NCBI RefSeq assembly: GCF_028765345.1
Contig: NZ_JARAJZ010000004.1
Span: forward strand, 268,124 to 332,123
DNA from: Sporolactobacillus sp. CQH2019
GTDB lineage: Bacteria; Bacillota; Bacilli; Bacillales; Sporolactobacillaceae
DNA length: 64,000 nucleotides
Reading direction: 5' to 3'
Shown: positions 52,377 through 60,863 of the stretch, one piece after another
Numbering within the stretch: the stretch's first letter is position 1
Layout of the letters: each line of letters opens with the position of its first letter
Notes under the pieces: model-generated
Databases searched by the model: none
Seen by the model: only the letters and a program-made list of their open reading frames with translations
What the model was told of the DNA's origin: nothing
Program-made: the position numbers and the translations under genes

Positions 52377-53321
52377 ATGGAACTTCCAAAAAATAAAATC
52401 AAGCAGGTTTTAGAGGTCAGCCGTCTTTACTACATTGATAATATGAGCCAGGTGGATATTTCTAAGAAATTGAATTTATCGCGTCCCACAATTTCCAGGC
52501 TTCTTCAAGCTGCTAAAGAGCAAAATATAGTCGAAATCAAAATTAATGACCCATTCCAGAATATGGATTCTTTAAAACAGCAATTAAAACAGAAATATAA
52601 TTTAAAGGATGTCATCATTGCCCTGCAAACTAATGATGATAAAGATACGATCTTAGATAAATTAGGTGAAGAAACGGCAAAATATCTGGAACATATTATT
52701 CGAAACAATGATGTCATTGGAATTTCCTGGGGGAAAACAATGGATGCTGTTGCCAATCATCTAAAGGAAAGCGATCGCTCTAACATTAATGTTGTGCAAT
52801 TAAAGGGAAGTGTCACTAATTCAAGGGAAAATAACTTTTCAATTGATATAACCAGAAAATTTAATGCTGCCTATCATACTCAAACTCAAATACTGCCTTT
52901 ACCGGTTATTTTCGATAATGCACGTACCAAAGATTTAGTTGTAAAGGATCGCTTTATAAAGAATGTCATAGAACAGGGGTATCAAGCCAACATTGCTCTA
53001 TTCACTGTGGGCACCACCCTGTCCAGTGCGATGCTTTTCCGGTTGGGGTATTTGGACGATATCCAAATAGATCACCTAAAAAGAGTCTCTGTTGGTGATG
53101 TTCTATCAAGATTCATCACAGCAGAAGGCAGAATCGCTGACAGTGAACTCAATAATCGGACAGTCAGTATCGCATTAGATGCTTTAAAAGACAAGGAGTA
53201 TTCTGTACTGATTGCCGGAGGCCGGACTAAATTAAAACCTATCCATGCTGCTCTCCTTGGCGGATATCCCAATGTATTGATTACAGACCAAAATACAGCT
53301 AAAAAACTTTTAGAACTATGA
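52377..53321 (+). CDS. deoR: DeoR-type regulator (SorC family)
   Basis: A 314-residue repressor. The N-terminal helix-turn-helix is QVDISKKLNLSRPTISRLLQ (about 26-45). The SorC sugar-phosphate-binding domain follows, with GISWGKTMDAVANHL near 120, FTVGTTLSSAMLFRLGYL near 205 and a DILIAGG-like end reading YSVLIAGGRTKLKPIHAALLGGY. It resembles B. subtilis DeoR, which represses deoxynucleoside catabolism and responds to deoxyribose 5-phosphate. ATG 52377 follows AGGAGAATG. It is divergent from deoC, with a palindrome in between. Local base composition is AT-rich like the operon. Confidence 0.9.
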   Translation: MELPKNKIKQVLEVSRLYYIDNMSQVDISKKLNLSRPTISRLLQAAKEQNIVEIKINDPFQNMDSLKQQLKQKYNLKDVIIALQTNDDKDTILDKLGEETAKYLEHIIRNNDVIGISWGKTMDAVANHLKESDRSNINVVQLKGSVTNSRENNFSIDITRKFNAAYHTQTQILPLPVIFDNARTKDLVVKDRFIKNVIEQGYQANIALFTVGTTLSSAMLFRLGYLDDIQIDHLKRVSVGDVLSRFITAEGRIADSELNNRTVSIALDALKDKEYSVLIAGGRTKLKPIHAALLGGYPNVLITDQNTAKKLLEL

Positions 53322-53640
53322 GATTGATTCAAATAAGCAACAAAAAATATTGGGGGCTTCGCTTCGCTGGAAGGTCAAAGCTTCACAAAACCGATCATTG
53401 ACAAAAATAGGCACAACTTCAGCGGCAGTTGAATGATCAAAGCGATTGTATTTCGCAATGTCCTTACGCTGCATTGTTTCTCCATGATTGATGTAGGCAA
53501 CCAGTAAAATCCGGCAATCAGGCAAGATGATCCGTTTCAGGTGCTCCGATTTTAGCTGTTCCTTTCGGAAGATCACATCGTCTAAAATCCATTCATCATC
53601 ATTTAAATGCGACTAGTGTCTCTGAGCGCACAAACGAAAC
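53322..53640 (-). pseudogene. Orphan coding fragment, family not recognised
   Basis: The minus strand has a protein-like frame HLNDDEWILDDVIFRKEQLK that continues through IILPDCRILLVAYINHGETM to VPIFVNDRFCEALTF. There is no ribosome site at its ATG. It seems to be a piece of a larger protein, stranded between deoR and the repeat array. I cannot name the family. Confidence 0.35.
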
Positions 53641-54290
53641 ACGGCCGTAATGTTCATGGTGATTCCCCCCGGAATGCGTGGTGTGTGATGCAAATTGATA
53701 CAAAAGCAAAAAGAGAGGGGAAGGATCATTTTTTGATCTCTTCCCCCTCGACATTTAGGTACTGCGGAGTTCCTGATTGAAATGAATCCGTACTGTATCA
53801 ATCGTTCAGTGCTCATAATGGTGATCGATCAATTAATTCCATTTTTTGCGTTGCTCTTATATAGATAGAGCCTGGCGTAAAACATGATTAAACTGTCATA
53901 TAATTCTAAAATACTAAGGCAGAACCACTATGCTGTGAACAGGAGTGGATCGGCGCTTCGATTGCCAAACATGCTATGCGGTCACAAATATTTTCAGGTT
54001 TCATCGCTACCCTTGTTGAAAAAGCAATAAATAAAGAATGTGGATATCACTGCGGACATCCACATACTCTTTTCATAATAATATAAATTTATACAGTGGT
54101 TTTATTACGGAGAATCTTGCAGCATCTGCCCTAGAAAATGTGCTTTCCATCGTTGATAGTGCGCAGTAGGTGGAACGGTGCAGCATCAACAGAAACAAAG
54201 TGAAAATTTGTTAAAATATGGAACAGATAAATTTTTTGTCATGCTGATTCAGCCGTATTCAGGGTGAGTCCGGCGCCATTTGGACACGCC
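53641..54290. other. Intergenic stretch with a hairpin
   Basis: No gene is supported. ATGTGGATATC and GACATCCACAT (around 54039-54065), followed by ACTCTTTT, form a terminator-like hairpin. The rest is AT-rich without landmarks. Confidence 0.4.
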
Positions 54291-54410
54291 GACCGATAAA
54301 CGAGGTACATTGACCGATAAAATTGCCGTAAAGACCGATAAACGAGATATGTCGACCGATAAAGTTACTGCGCCGACCGATAAACCGGGTATGTTGACCG
54401 ATACACATTC
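54291..54410 (-). repeat. 21-bp-period array, core GACCGATAAA (= TTTATCGGTC on minus)
   Basis: Units begin at 54291, 54312, 54333, 54354, 54375 and 54396, exactly 21 bp apart, with GACCGATAAA conserved and 11 variable bases. The core is the reverse complement of that in the arrays at 1024-1240 and 28571-28707. It is the first half of a bipartite array. Confidence 0.9.
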
Positions 54411-54430
54411 CTGAAACAGGCTGTTTAACG

Positions 54431-54700
54431 TTTCGGTGCAAGTTCAGCTGCATTCGGTGCGGCTTTCCCCTATTTCGGCGCGACTCAAGCCCGATTCGGT
54501 GCCAGTCAGGCCTATTTCGGAGCAACCGCTCTTTTTTCGGTGCAACTTCAACCGCTTTCGGTGCGGCTTTCCCCCGGTTCGGTGCGAGTCAGGCCTGATT
54601 CGGAGCAACCGCTCTTTTTCGGTGCGAGTTCAGCTGCATTCGGTGCGGCTTTCTCACATTTCGGTGCGACTTAAACTCGATTCGGTGCGACTGATAGTTT
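54431..54700 (+). repeat. 21-bp-period array, core TTTCGGTGCGA
   Basis: TCGGTGC-type cores begin at 54433, 54454, 54475, 54496, 54517, 54537, 54558, 54579, 54600, 54619, 54640, 54661 and 54682. That is 13 units with steps of 21 bp, apart from one of 20 and one of 19. Variants are TCGGCGC and TCGGAGC. A higher-order repeat of about 83 bp (four units) is visible: GGAGCAACCGCTCTTTT occurs twice. The core differs from TTTATCGGTC, but the pitch is the same. Confidence 0.9.
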
Positions 54701-54789
54701 TTCTCAGTTCCGATTCTACTTTTTCTGATTGGGTGCAGTCTCATAAATCCGATCGGACAGTTGCACAGTACTCGTTAGCTGTGCAACAG

Positions 54790-54826
54790 CCGTAAAAAAA
54801 CCTCATTTATTTGTGGTACGGTTCTC
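54790..54826 (-). repeat. rlmH 3' end that recurs at 48057-48098
   Basis: The last codons of rlmH and the following T-tract (GGAGAACCGTACC, ACAAATAAATGAGG, TTTTTTTACGG on the minus strand) are repeated in degenerate form at 48057-48098. This is the site used by staphylococcal SCC elements. Here it may be the junction of a deo-carrying island. Confidence 0.6.
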
Positions 54827-55280
54827 CCCTTATTATTTTAAACGCTCTGTAGATTTGTTCGGTCAGGATCAGCCGCATCAGTTGATGGGGAAAGGTGAAT
54901 TTTGAAAATGAAAGCTGAAAATCGGCACGATGCAGCACGGCGCTGCTCAGGCCGTTTGATCCGCCGATGATAAAGGCGATATGGCTGTGCCCGTACGTGG
55001 CCAGCTCCCTGATCTTTTCGGCAAAGGCTTCCGACGCCATCTGTCTGCCCTGTATGGCGAGTGCAGCGGCGTAAGCGTTGTCCGGCAGTTTTTTCAGCAG
55101 CCGCTCGCCTTCGGCTGTCTTGACTTGTTCGGCTTGCGAGAGGCTTTCCGGAGCTTTCTCGTCGGCTACTTCGATCACAGAGACATTCGCATAGGGACCG
55201 AGACGTTTGATGTATTCCTCAATTCCTTGCTTAAAGTATTTCTCTTTCAGTTTTCCGACACATAAAATATCGATATTCAC
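54807..55280 (-). CDS. rlmH: 23S rRNA pseudouridine-1915 N3-methyltransferase
   Basis: Methylates pseudouridine 1915 in helix 69 of 23S rRNA using SAM, acting on the 70S ribosome. The 157 residues are typical. [20 protein letters not shown] starts the SPOUT fold. [13 protein letters not shown] near 103 is the SAM-binding knot, and [19 protein letters not shown] is the invariant C-terminus. The start is GTG 55280 behind GGGATGGGATAAG. It lies near the wal operon as in B. subtilis (yydA). Its 3' end is the SCC target in staphylococci and is duplicated downstream here. Confidence 0.95.
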   Translation of the reverse strand: MNIDILCVGKLKEKYFKQGIEEYIKRLGPYANVSVIEVADEKAPESLSQAEQVKTAEGERLLKKLPDNAYAAALAIQGRQMASEAFAEKIRELATYGHSHIAFIIGGSNGLSSAVLHRADFQLSFSKFTFPHQLMRLILTEQIYRAFKIIRGEPYHK

Positions 55281-55305
55281 AGCTTATCCCATCCCTATAC
55301 ATAAG

Positions 55306-55668
55306 TTATGCACAGAAGTTATGCACATATCCACAGGGCCTGTCCACATTCAGTATGCAAGCAGGCGTTTGCCACCATATCTGTATCAAAAGAAACGACA
55401 TTTTCTGCCAATGTGGATAACCTGTTGATCCGTACTCTGAATTTTTCCTGTTTTGATTGTCAATCCCGACAGATCGTATCTTTTCTCACACCCCTAATAG
55501 ATACCTGCATAGATGTTCCGGCCGCATTTCTTAAGCCTATTCAGGTGTCAGACGCGTGCAATTGTCCGATACAGCGTTTCTTCTCCAGTTTCGTTTTATT
55601 ATAGGAAATGTTGAAACTTATTTCAATTGTACACAGTTTTTCCCCAAATGTGGATAATTTGTGCATAA
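55306..55668. promoter_or_regulatory. DnaA-box cluster upstream of rlmH
   Basis: TTATGCACA at 55306 and 55319, ATATCCACA at 55327 and CTGTCCACA at 55340 are on the plus strand. Perfect TGTGGATAA boxes (TTATCCACA on the minus strand) are at 55412-55420 and 55649-55657, and TGTGCATAA at 55660-55668. B. subtilis has a DnaA-binding cluster at the equivalent place (yydA-yycS), one of several that titrate DnaA near oriC. No dnaA gene or AT-rich unwinding element is seen, so this is not oriC itself. Confidence 0.75.
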
Positions 55669-55739
55669 CTTGTAGCGTTTGTACACAGATTGTCCCCAAA
55701 TCAGCGGGATGCGCAAGTGGGCCCTTTAATAGCAAAAAA

Positions 55740-56087
55740 TTTCTTGTTCCCGGCCTTTCAAACCGGGTTTAGGAAAATGACAGCAGGATGCTTGAAGAAT
55801 CGTGTCAGTAATAGTTTTTCAACAACGGTCCATTTTCACAGGCCTATCCGTTATTGATTTTAAAAATGACGGGATTTCCCAGAATCTTGGTATAAAAACG
55901 CAGGGATGATCCGGATTCAGCCTCCCGCCGGAATTTCCGCTGCCCCGCGGGTGCCTTCCGATATAAAGAAAACAGGCCAGAAACGCAGCGGCAACAATCT
56001 TGGCCCCGAACAGGCCGCAGCACGCGGGTATCTTTGTTCAGCCGTTTATATACAGACATAATCCGCTGAAATTTTTGCGCACATACA
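55740..56087. other. Intergenic stretch before htrA, no gene supported
   Basis: A minus-strand frame at 55844-56059 has no good ribosome site and looks composition-driven. Nothing else is recognised. Confidence 0.35.
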
Positions 56088-56118
56088 AAAAAGCCCGGAG
56101 ACCGTTAAGAGCCCCGGG
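56088..56118 (-). terminator. Terminator of the htrA gene
   Basis: On the minus strand GCCCGGGG and CTCCGGGC arms, an eleven-base loop and six T, directly behind the htrA stop. Confidence 0.87.
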
Positions 56119-56133
56119 CCTGTCATCTATTGT

Positions 56134-57384
56134 TTATGAGAAGGTCGTGCTGCCGAGAGTCAGATCCGCTGTCGATTCCTTTCCCGTTCTATAATACTTG
56201 ATCTTGACGGTCTGGCCGGCATGAAGATTGTTATACATGTAGGTGGAAAAAGAAAGATAACTGCTGATTTTATAGCCATTGATTTCTGTGATGACATCTC
56301 CGGCCTGAAGTCCGCTCTTTGCAGCCGGGCTCCCGTGCTGAACGTCCGTGACGACAAGGCCCGACGTCACGGAACTCGGGAGCTGAAGCTGGCTGATCTC
56401 AGACTGCGGCACCATGGAAAGATCGACAATGCTGACCCCGAGCATCGGCCTCTGGATCTTGGTGCCGCTCTCCAGTTTGCTGATAACCGGTTTGGCTACA
56501 TTAATCGGTATCGCGAACCCGATACCTTCCACAACGCCCTGTGAACTATCCGATGATGAAGTATTGTCCGATGTAATTTTTGATGAAGTAATGCCGATCA
56601 CCTGTCCGGCGATGTTGACCAACGCTCCGCCGCTGTTGCCTGGATTAATTGCCGCATCCGTCTGCAGCACCTGAGCCTCGACCGTCGTATTATTGCTTTG
56701 GACCGGAATTGTCCGGCTGGTAGAGCTGATAATGCCTTCCGTCACCGAACCGGAAAAATCGAGCGGATTGCCGATCGCTATGGCCGGTTCCCCGCGTTTC
56801 AGGGTAGATGAATTGCCGAACTGGGCAACCGTTTTGATATCGGAAGAAGAGATCTTGAGAACAGCGAGATCATAAAGGGCATCGGTCCCGAGAACCGTGG
56901 CCTGCACCTTTTTATTATCGGTCAGTCTGACTTCAATTTTGCTCGCACCGGAAACGACATGATCGTTTGTTACGACATAAGCGGACGAACCGAGAACTTT
57001 GTAAATAATACCTGACCCGATTCCCGATTCGGTATACTGATTATCGAAAAAGTTCGCCTTTTGCAGATTAATCACGGCGACAACTGCCGGAGAGACCTTG
57101 GCTACCGCGTTTGTGACCGATGTATTGACATTCACATTAACATCCCGGGTCAGTGTCGGACTGGTGACACTGCTGTTCGACTGGCTTCCGGTCGTCACGG
57201 AATAGGGCAGCACACCCAGGCTGGACAAGATCGGGGCAAAAATAAGAAAGCAGACGATACCGACAATGGCCCCGATAAATCCGGCAAAAAACCAGCCTCC
57301 GCGCCCCCGTCTTCGCTCCGAATGATTCGGTGCGGGATCCGTCGACGGTGGATTTTCTGTACGATTGTCATCGTAATATCCCAT
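56134..57384 (-). CDS. HtrA-family serine protease with PDZ domain
   Basis: A 416-residue membrane-anchored protease/chaperone acting outside the cell on misfolded proteins. The cytoplasmic N-terminus is polar and basic; one membrane helix spans about 32-55. The trypsin-like domain has the triad His in VVTNDHVVSG near 145, Asp in DALYDLAVLKI near 175 and Ser in NPGNSGGALVN near 256. The C-terminal PDZ domain includes GSPAAKSGLQAGDVITEING. The position matches B. subtilis yyxA (htrC), the last gene near the wal operon. The start follows GAGGAGAAATG. It ends at a strong terminator. Confidence 0.92.
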   Translation of the reverse strand: MGYYDDNRTENPPSTDPAPNHSERRRGRGGWFFAGFIGAIVGIVCFLIFAPILSSLGVLPYSVTTGSQSNSSVTSPTLTRDVNVNVNTSVTNAVAKVSPAVVAVINLQKANFFDNQYTESGIGSGIIYKVLGSSAYVVTNDHVVSGASKIEVRLTDNKKVQATVLGTDALYDLAVLKISSSDIKTVAQFGNSSTLKRGEPAIAIGNPLDFSGSVTEGIISSTSRTIPVQSNNTTVEAQVLQTDAAINPGNSGGALVNIAGQVIGITSSKITSDNTSSSDSSQGVVEGIGFAIPINVAKPVISKLESGTKIQRPMLGVSIVDLSMVPQSEISQLQLPSSVTSGLVVTDVQHGSPAAKSGLQAGDVITEINGYKISSYLSFSTYMYNNLHAGQTVKIKYYRTGKESTADLTLGSTTFS

Positions 57385-57660
57385 ACATCATTTCTCCTCT
57401 TCGTTTCGGTTTTTTGATCCCACAGCAAATAGACACAATATTCCCCCAGAGACTTGCCTGTGACTTTAATGTACCACCGATGTTTTTTTTAATAAAAATT
57501 ATGTGACAATTTTTATAACCGTCGAAAAAAACCCAAAAATCCACCGGAAAAACCGAAGATGAAAAAAACGCTGCGCAGCCCGGCTGAATGATCGGACTGC
57601 TCCTATGCTGAATTCAAAGGGTTTATGTACAGGATTTCCTCAAATTGTTTCTGTTAAACC

Positions 57661-58455
57661 TTAAATCGCCGTCAGCTGAGTCGCATGTTCCGGATCCGTA
57701 TCAAAAAGTCCGATATCCCGCCCGATTTTCAGACCGGTGCTTTCAAGCTTCTGACCGACGCTCAGACGCGCGAGTTCTTTCATATTATTATCCTTGCTGA
57801 GGTGAGCGAGGTAAACTTTCTTGGTCCGGTTTCCGAGCACCTCTGTCAGTGCCAGCCCGGATTCATCATTGGAAATGTGACCGGTGTCTCCAAGAATTCT
57901 TCGTTTAACACTCCAGGGATATCTGCCCATCATCAGCATCTCTGTATCGTGGTTGGCCTCCATGATATAGGCGTCCGAATCGCGGATCAGAGCTTTAATC
58001 TGCCCGGAAACATAACCGAGATCGGTCAGCAGTGTCAGTTTCCTTTCCTGTTCATGGATTACGTAGAACATCGGATCGGCGGCGTCATGAGAGACGGAAA
58101 ACGACTCGATATCCAGCCCTCCGAAACGGCGTACAGTGTTCGCCTGAAAGACAAATTTCTGATCTGTCGAAATTTTCCCGACAATCGAAGACATCGCCTG
58201 CCATGTCTTCTCATTGGCATACACCGGTGTCTGAAAACGGCGCGCAAAAACGCCCAGTCCCTTTATATGATCGCTGTGTTCGTGCGTGACAAGAATCGCA
58301 TCAATATCTTCAGGCTTGCGGCCGATCTGGCCGAGCAGCTCAATCATTTTCTTGCCGCTCAGGCCGCAGTCGATCAGGAGATGCTGTCCCTCCGTTTCCA
58401 GATAGAGCGCATTTCCCGTACTGCCGCTCGCCAGCACGCTGTAATGCAAAACCAT
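57661..58455 (-). CDS. walJ: Metallo-beta-lactamase-fold hydrolase YycJ/WalJ
   Basis: A 264-residue cytoplasmic hydrolase. [14 protein letters not shown] at the start, the metal motif [13 protein letters not shown] near 58 (HxHxDH), [13 protein letters not shown] near 148 and [13 protein letters not shown] near 185 mark the active site. B. subtilis YycJ is an exonuclease-like protein of the WalRK operon. It is thought to link DNA repair or replication with the cell-wall programme. The start follows GGGGAGTG. It is separated from walI by about 260 bases without a gene. Confidence 0.93.
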   Translation of the reverse strand: MVLHYSVLASGSTGNALYLETEGQHLLIDCGLSGKKMIELLGQIGRKPEDIDAILVTHEHSDHIKGLGVFARRFQTPVYANEKTWQAMSSIVGKISTDQKFVFQANTVRRFGGLDIESFSVSHDAADPMFYVIHEQERKLTLLTDLGYVSGQIKALIRDSDAYIMEANHDTEMLMMGRYPWSVKRRILGDTGHISNDESGLALTEVLGNRTKKVYLAHLSKDNNMKELARLSVGQKLESTGLKIGRDIGLFDTDPEHATQLTAI

Positions 58456-58718
58456 GATTTCTCACTCCCCAAAATGAACAAATCAATCAGCATCGGCCCG
58501 CTTTTCCGGCAGAACCGGACGCCCTGTTTCTTCTCTGTTTTTCTTCTTTTCCGGACACTTTATATGGAAATTTGCCGCCTGCAGATCCTGAGGCACTCTG
58601 CTGCCGGAGGCTCAGTTTTAACGGCCTCATGCCGAACAGACACGGAGCTGCGGCGCTTTGTTCAGCGCCTATCCGATTATCCGTTCTTCATCGTATAAAA
58701 ACCGCATCCCGTCCGTCA

Positions 58719-59537
58719 TCAGTTAAGCGACTGGACCGTCCCGGAAACGGCATTCACGAAAAATTCGCTGGTGTTCGTATCTTTCTTAACGACGATATGC
58801 CAGGCAGGAACGAAAATCAGCGGATCGGAACCTGCATCGCCGATAAGATTCACATAACCTAATTCAACAACTTTGATTTGCGGATGCTCGGATCCCGGCA
58901 AATCATTCGCCGATGCCAGATTATTGATTGCCGTCTCTGCAGAGATGATCCCGACACGATTGGTCTGTTTAAAGCTGAAATAACTCTGCCGGTAACCGCT
59001 AACCTGATTATTGCTTACCGTAAAATCAAGCATCGGAATATTGCTCCGGCCGCTGATAAAAACAGGCCGATTGTTGAAGAGCTGGACAAAGTTCGCCGTC
59101 CCGCTGCCGGAGCCCGACTGCCACAGCACAAAATCCTGCCCCTGGTAAACCATGGCCAGCAATTTTTTCTGAAAGTTCACATTGCTCACCGATCCTGTGA
59201 CCGGACTCTCGAACTGACTGTGCAGCAGCAATCCGTTGTTTTCAATACTGATTTTTTGCTTGGCCGTTCCTCTTCCGTTGCTCATCAGCGCGGCAACATC
59301 CGCCCTTTCTTTAGAAAAGTCGACCCGGCTTCCGCGAAGGAAGGTGACGTCCTGAGGGGTTGGCGGCAGCACGGTCTGCAGCTTGACACTCCCGTTCTGC
59401 AGAACATTTGCATTCTGTCCGTCAACGAGCCCCCCGATGCTTTCCGTTTGCTGTCTCTGGTACAATTCAACGACAAGGAAGACATCCAATAAAAAGAAGC
59501 AAATAATGAAAATCGACTTAGTTTTGCTCCAGTTCAT
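58719..59537 (-). CDS. walI: WalRK regulatory protein YycI
   Basis: A 272-residue membrane protein: one N-terminal helix (TKSIFIICFFLLDVFLVVELY, about 5-25) and an extracytoplasmic beta-rich domain. With YycH it holds WalK in check in B. subtilis by contacts between membrane helices. The C-terminal part has PAWHIVVKKDTNTSEFFVNAVSGTV, a YycI hallmark. ATG 59537 overlaps the walH stop (ATGA), so the two are coupled; the longer frame up to 59624 lies inside walH and is not used. Confidence 0.9.
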   Translation of the reverse strand: MNWSKTKSIFIICFFLLDVFLVVELYQRQQTESIGGLVDGQNANVLQNGSVKLQTVLPPTPQDVTFLRGSRVDFSKERADVAALMSNGRGTAKQKISIENNGLLLHSQFESPVTGSVSNVNFQKKLLAMVYQGQDFVLWQSGSGSGTANFVQLFNNRPVFISGRSNIPMLDFTVSNNQVSGYRQSYFSFKQTNRVGIISAETAINNLASANDLPGSEHPQIKVVELGYVNLIGDAGSDPLIFVPAWHIVVKKDTNTSEFFVNAVSGTVQSLN

Positions 59538-60862
59538 GGCGTTCCTCCTCTTTGATTCAGAGAATGCTGCGGCAAGGTGGCGTCGGCTACCGAATACCAG
59601 CGATTGTCTATTTTGTAGAACCAATCAGGTGTCAGTATTAACGAATGGTCTTTTCCGATCTGCGGTGTATCCAGTCTGTAGCCGATGGCCATGTCCTCTA
59701 TATTTTTAATCGGTATCGATGTCCGCCGCAGCTTCTGCAGCGTATCTGTTCCGGAGTCCAGAGTGACGCTGCCCTGAGCGTCGATCAGACTGAGAGTGAG
59801 CAGCGTCCTGTTCATCGTGTTGAGCTGTCCGTTTTTCCAGGTCAGTTCCATCGCCGGCAGGTAGGTGTTCGGGTAGTACTCCGTATTATAAGCCATGTAA
59901 TTGCCGACCTGAATACGGAATTCTGCGCTGGTCTGGTCTTTTCCTGTTGAAATAAGGCCGTCGTATAAGTAATCGTTCGTCCATCCGCTAAAATTGTTAA
60001 CAAAATCGATGCTGTGGGTAATCGGATCAAAAGAACCCGACGCGCTGCCGCCGATACCCGGATTGACATACTGCAGAATACTGCCTGTTTTTTCAAGCTG
60101 CCGAGTTCCATCGGAATAGACTGTTTTCTCTTTTGTATAAAAAACATTATTGGGATCATTGAACAGAACCGATATAAACTCTTCGACCGGCAGTTCCTCA
60201 TAATAAGTCATGACATCGCTGATCGTGGTTGTCCCAAGCGGCAGATACACAGATTTATTTTTAAACTGCTGCCGGCCGTACGGCTGCAGCACGACTTTCT
60301 CAAACGCATTTTTAAACGCGTCCATCGTTAAGTGCCCGACTGTGGCATAAAATAAGTCTTTCCCCTGCTCAGAGCGAAAAACAGCCGTCAGCACCCGTCC
60401 GTCTGCCGATGAAGAATAAATTTCCACACGGTCCGCCAACATGCCTGCCGCCAGTGCGGGATCCATCTGTTCGAAATGAAACACTTTCTGCAAGGCGTCA
60501 AACGTCAGCGGCCCGGGAAAAACCAGCTCATAGGAAACGCTGCCGATGCGTTTCGGTACGCTTTTTGTGCCGGAAGGAAAGGCATCGGTAAAAGCTGCTT
60601 TCTGAAAGAGGTTGTAGATTTTCGTGATCAGGCTGCTGTCCGTCTGCCCGAAGGTCTCATTATTCACATGCTGAAGCACAAGCGAAGGGCGGACCACATC
60701 CGCAATATTTTTGGACTGGGCAATGGCAACGGGTTTCACGGATTCGGAAGGCCCCTTATAGTTTTCATAATCTGTCTTATAGAACCAGATATTCCAGGTC
60801 ATCGCAATGCTTGCCAGCACAAGAGCGCTGAGCAGGATCGTTTTGAACGCTTCGTGATTCAC
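59534..60862 (-). CDS. walH: WalRK regulatory protein YycH
   Basis: A 442-residue partner of YycI and WalK. A short cytoplasmic N-terminus, one helix (about 8-26: ILLSALVLASIAMTWNIWF) and a large extracytoplasmic domain. GTG 60862 starts one base after the walK stop, with AGGAAGG upstream; the upstream extension would lie within walK. The length and neighbours match YycH, although the sequence is weakly conserved, as usual for this family. Confidence 0.9.
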   Translation of the reverse strand: MNHEAFKTILLSALVLASIAMTWNIWFYKTDYENYKGPSESVKPVAIAQSKNIADVVRPSLVLQHVNNETFGQTDSSLITKIYNLFQKAAFTDAFPSGTKSVPKRIGSVSYELVFPGPLTFDALQKVFHFEQMDPALAAGMLADRVEIYSSSADGRVLTAVFRSEQGKDLFYATVGHLTMDAFKNAFEKVVLQPYGRQQFKNKSVYLPLGTTTISDVMTYYEELPVEEFISVLFNDPNNVFYTKEKTVYSDGTRQLEKTGSILQYVNPGIGGSASGSFDPITHSIDFVNNFSGWTNDYLYDGLISTGKDQTSAEFRIQVGNYMAYNTEYYPNTYLPAMELTWKNGQLNTMNRTLLTLSLIDAQGSVTLDSGTDTLQKLRRTSIPIKNIEDMAIGYRLDTPQIGKDHSLILTPDWFYKIDNRWYSVADATLPQHSLNQRGGTP

Positions 60863-60863
60863 T

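Noticed and set aside
54291-54700. CRISPR-like array
   Set aside because: The conserved core is only about 10 bases and the spacer 11 bases; units lack the 23-37 base repeats and 30-40 base spacers of CRISPR, and there are no cas genes.
55306-55668. Chromosomal origin oriC
   Set aside because: DnaA boxes are present, but there is no dnaA, dnaN or rpmH and no AT-rich unwinding region; the position fits the known DnaA-box cluster at rlmH instead.
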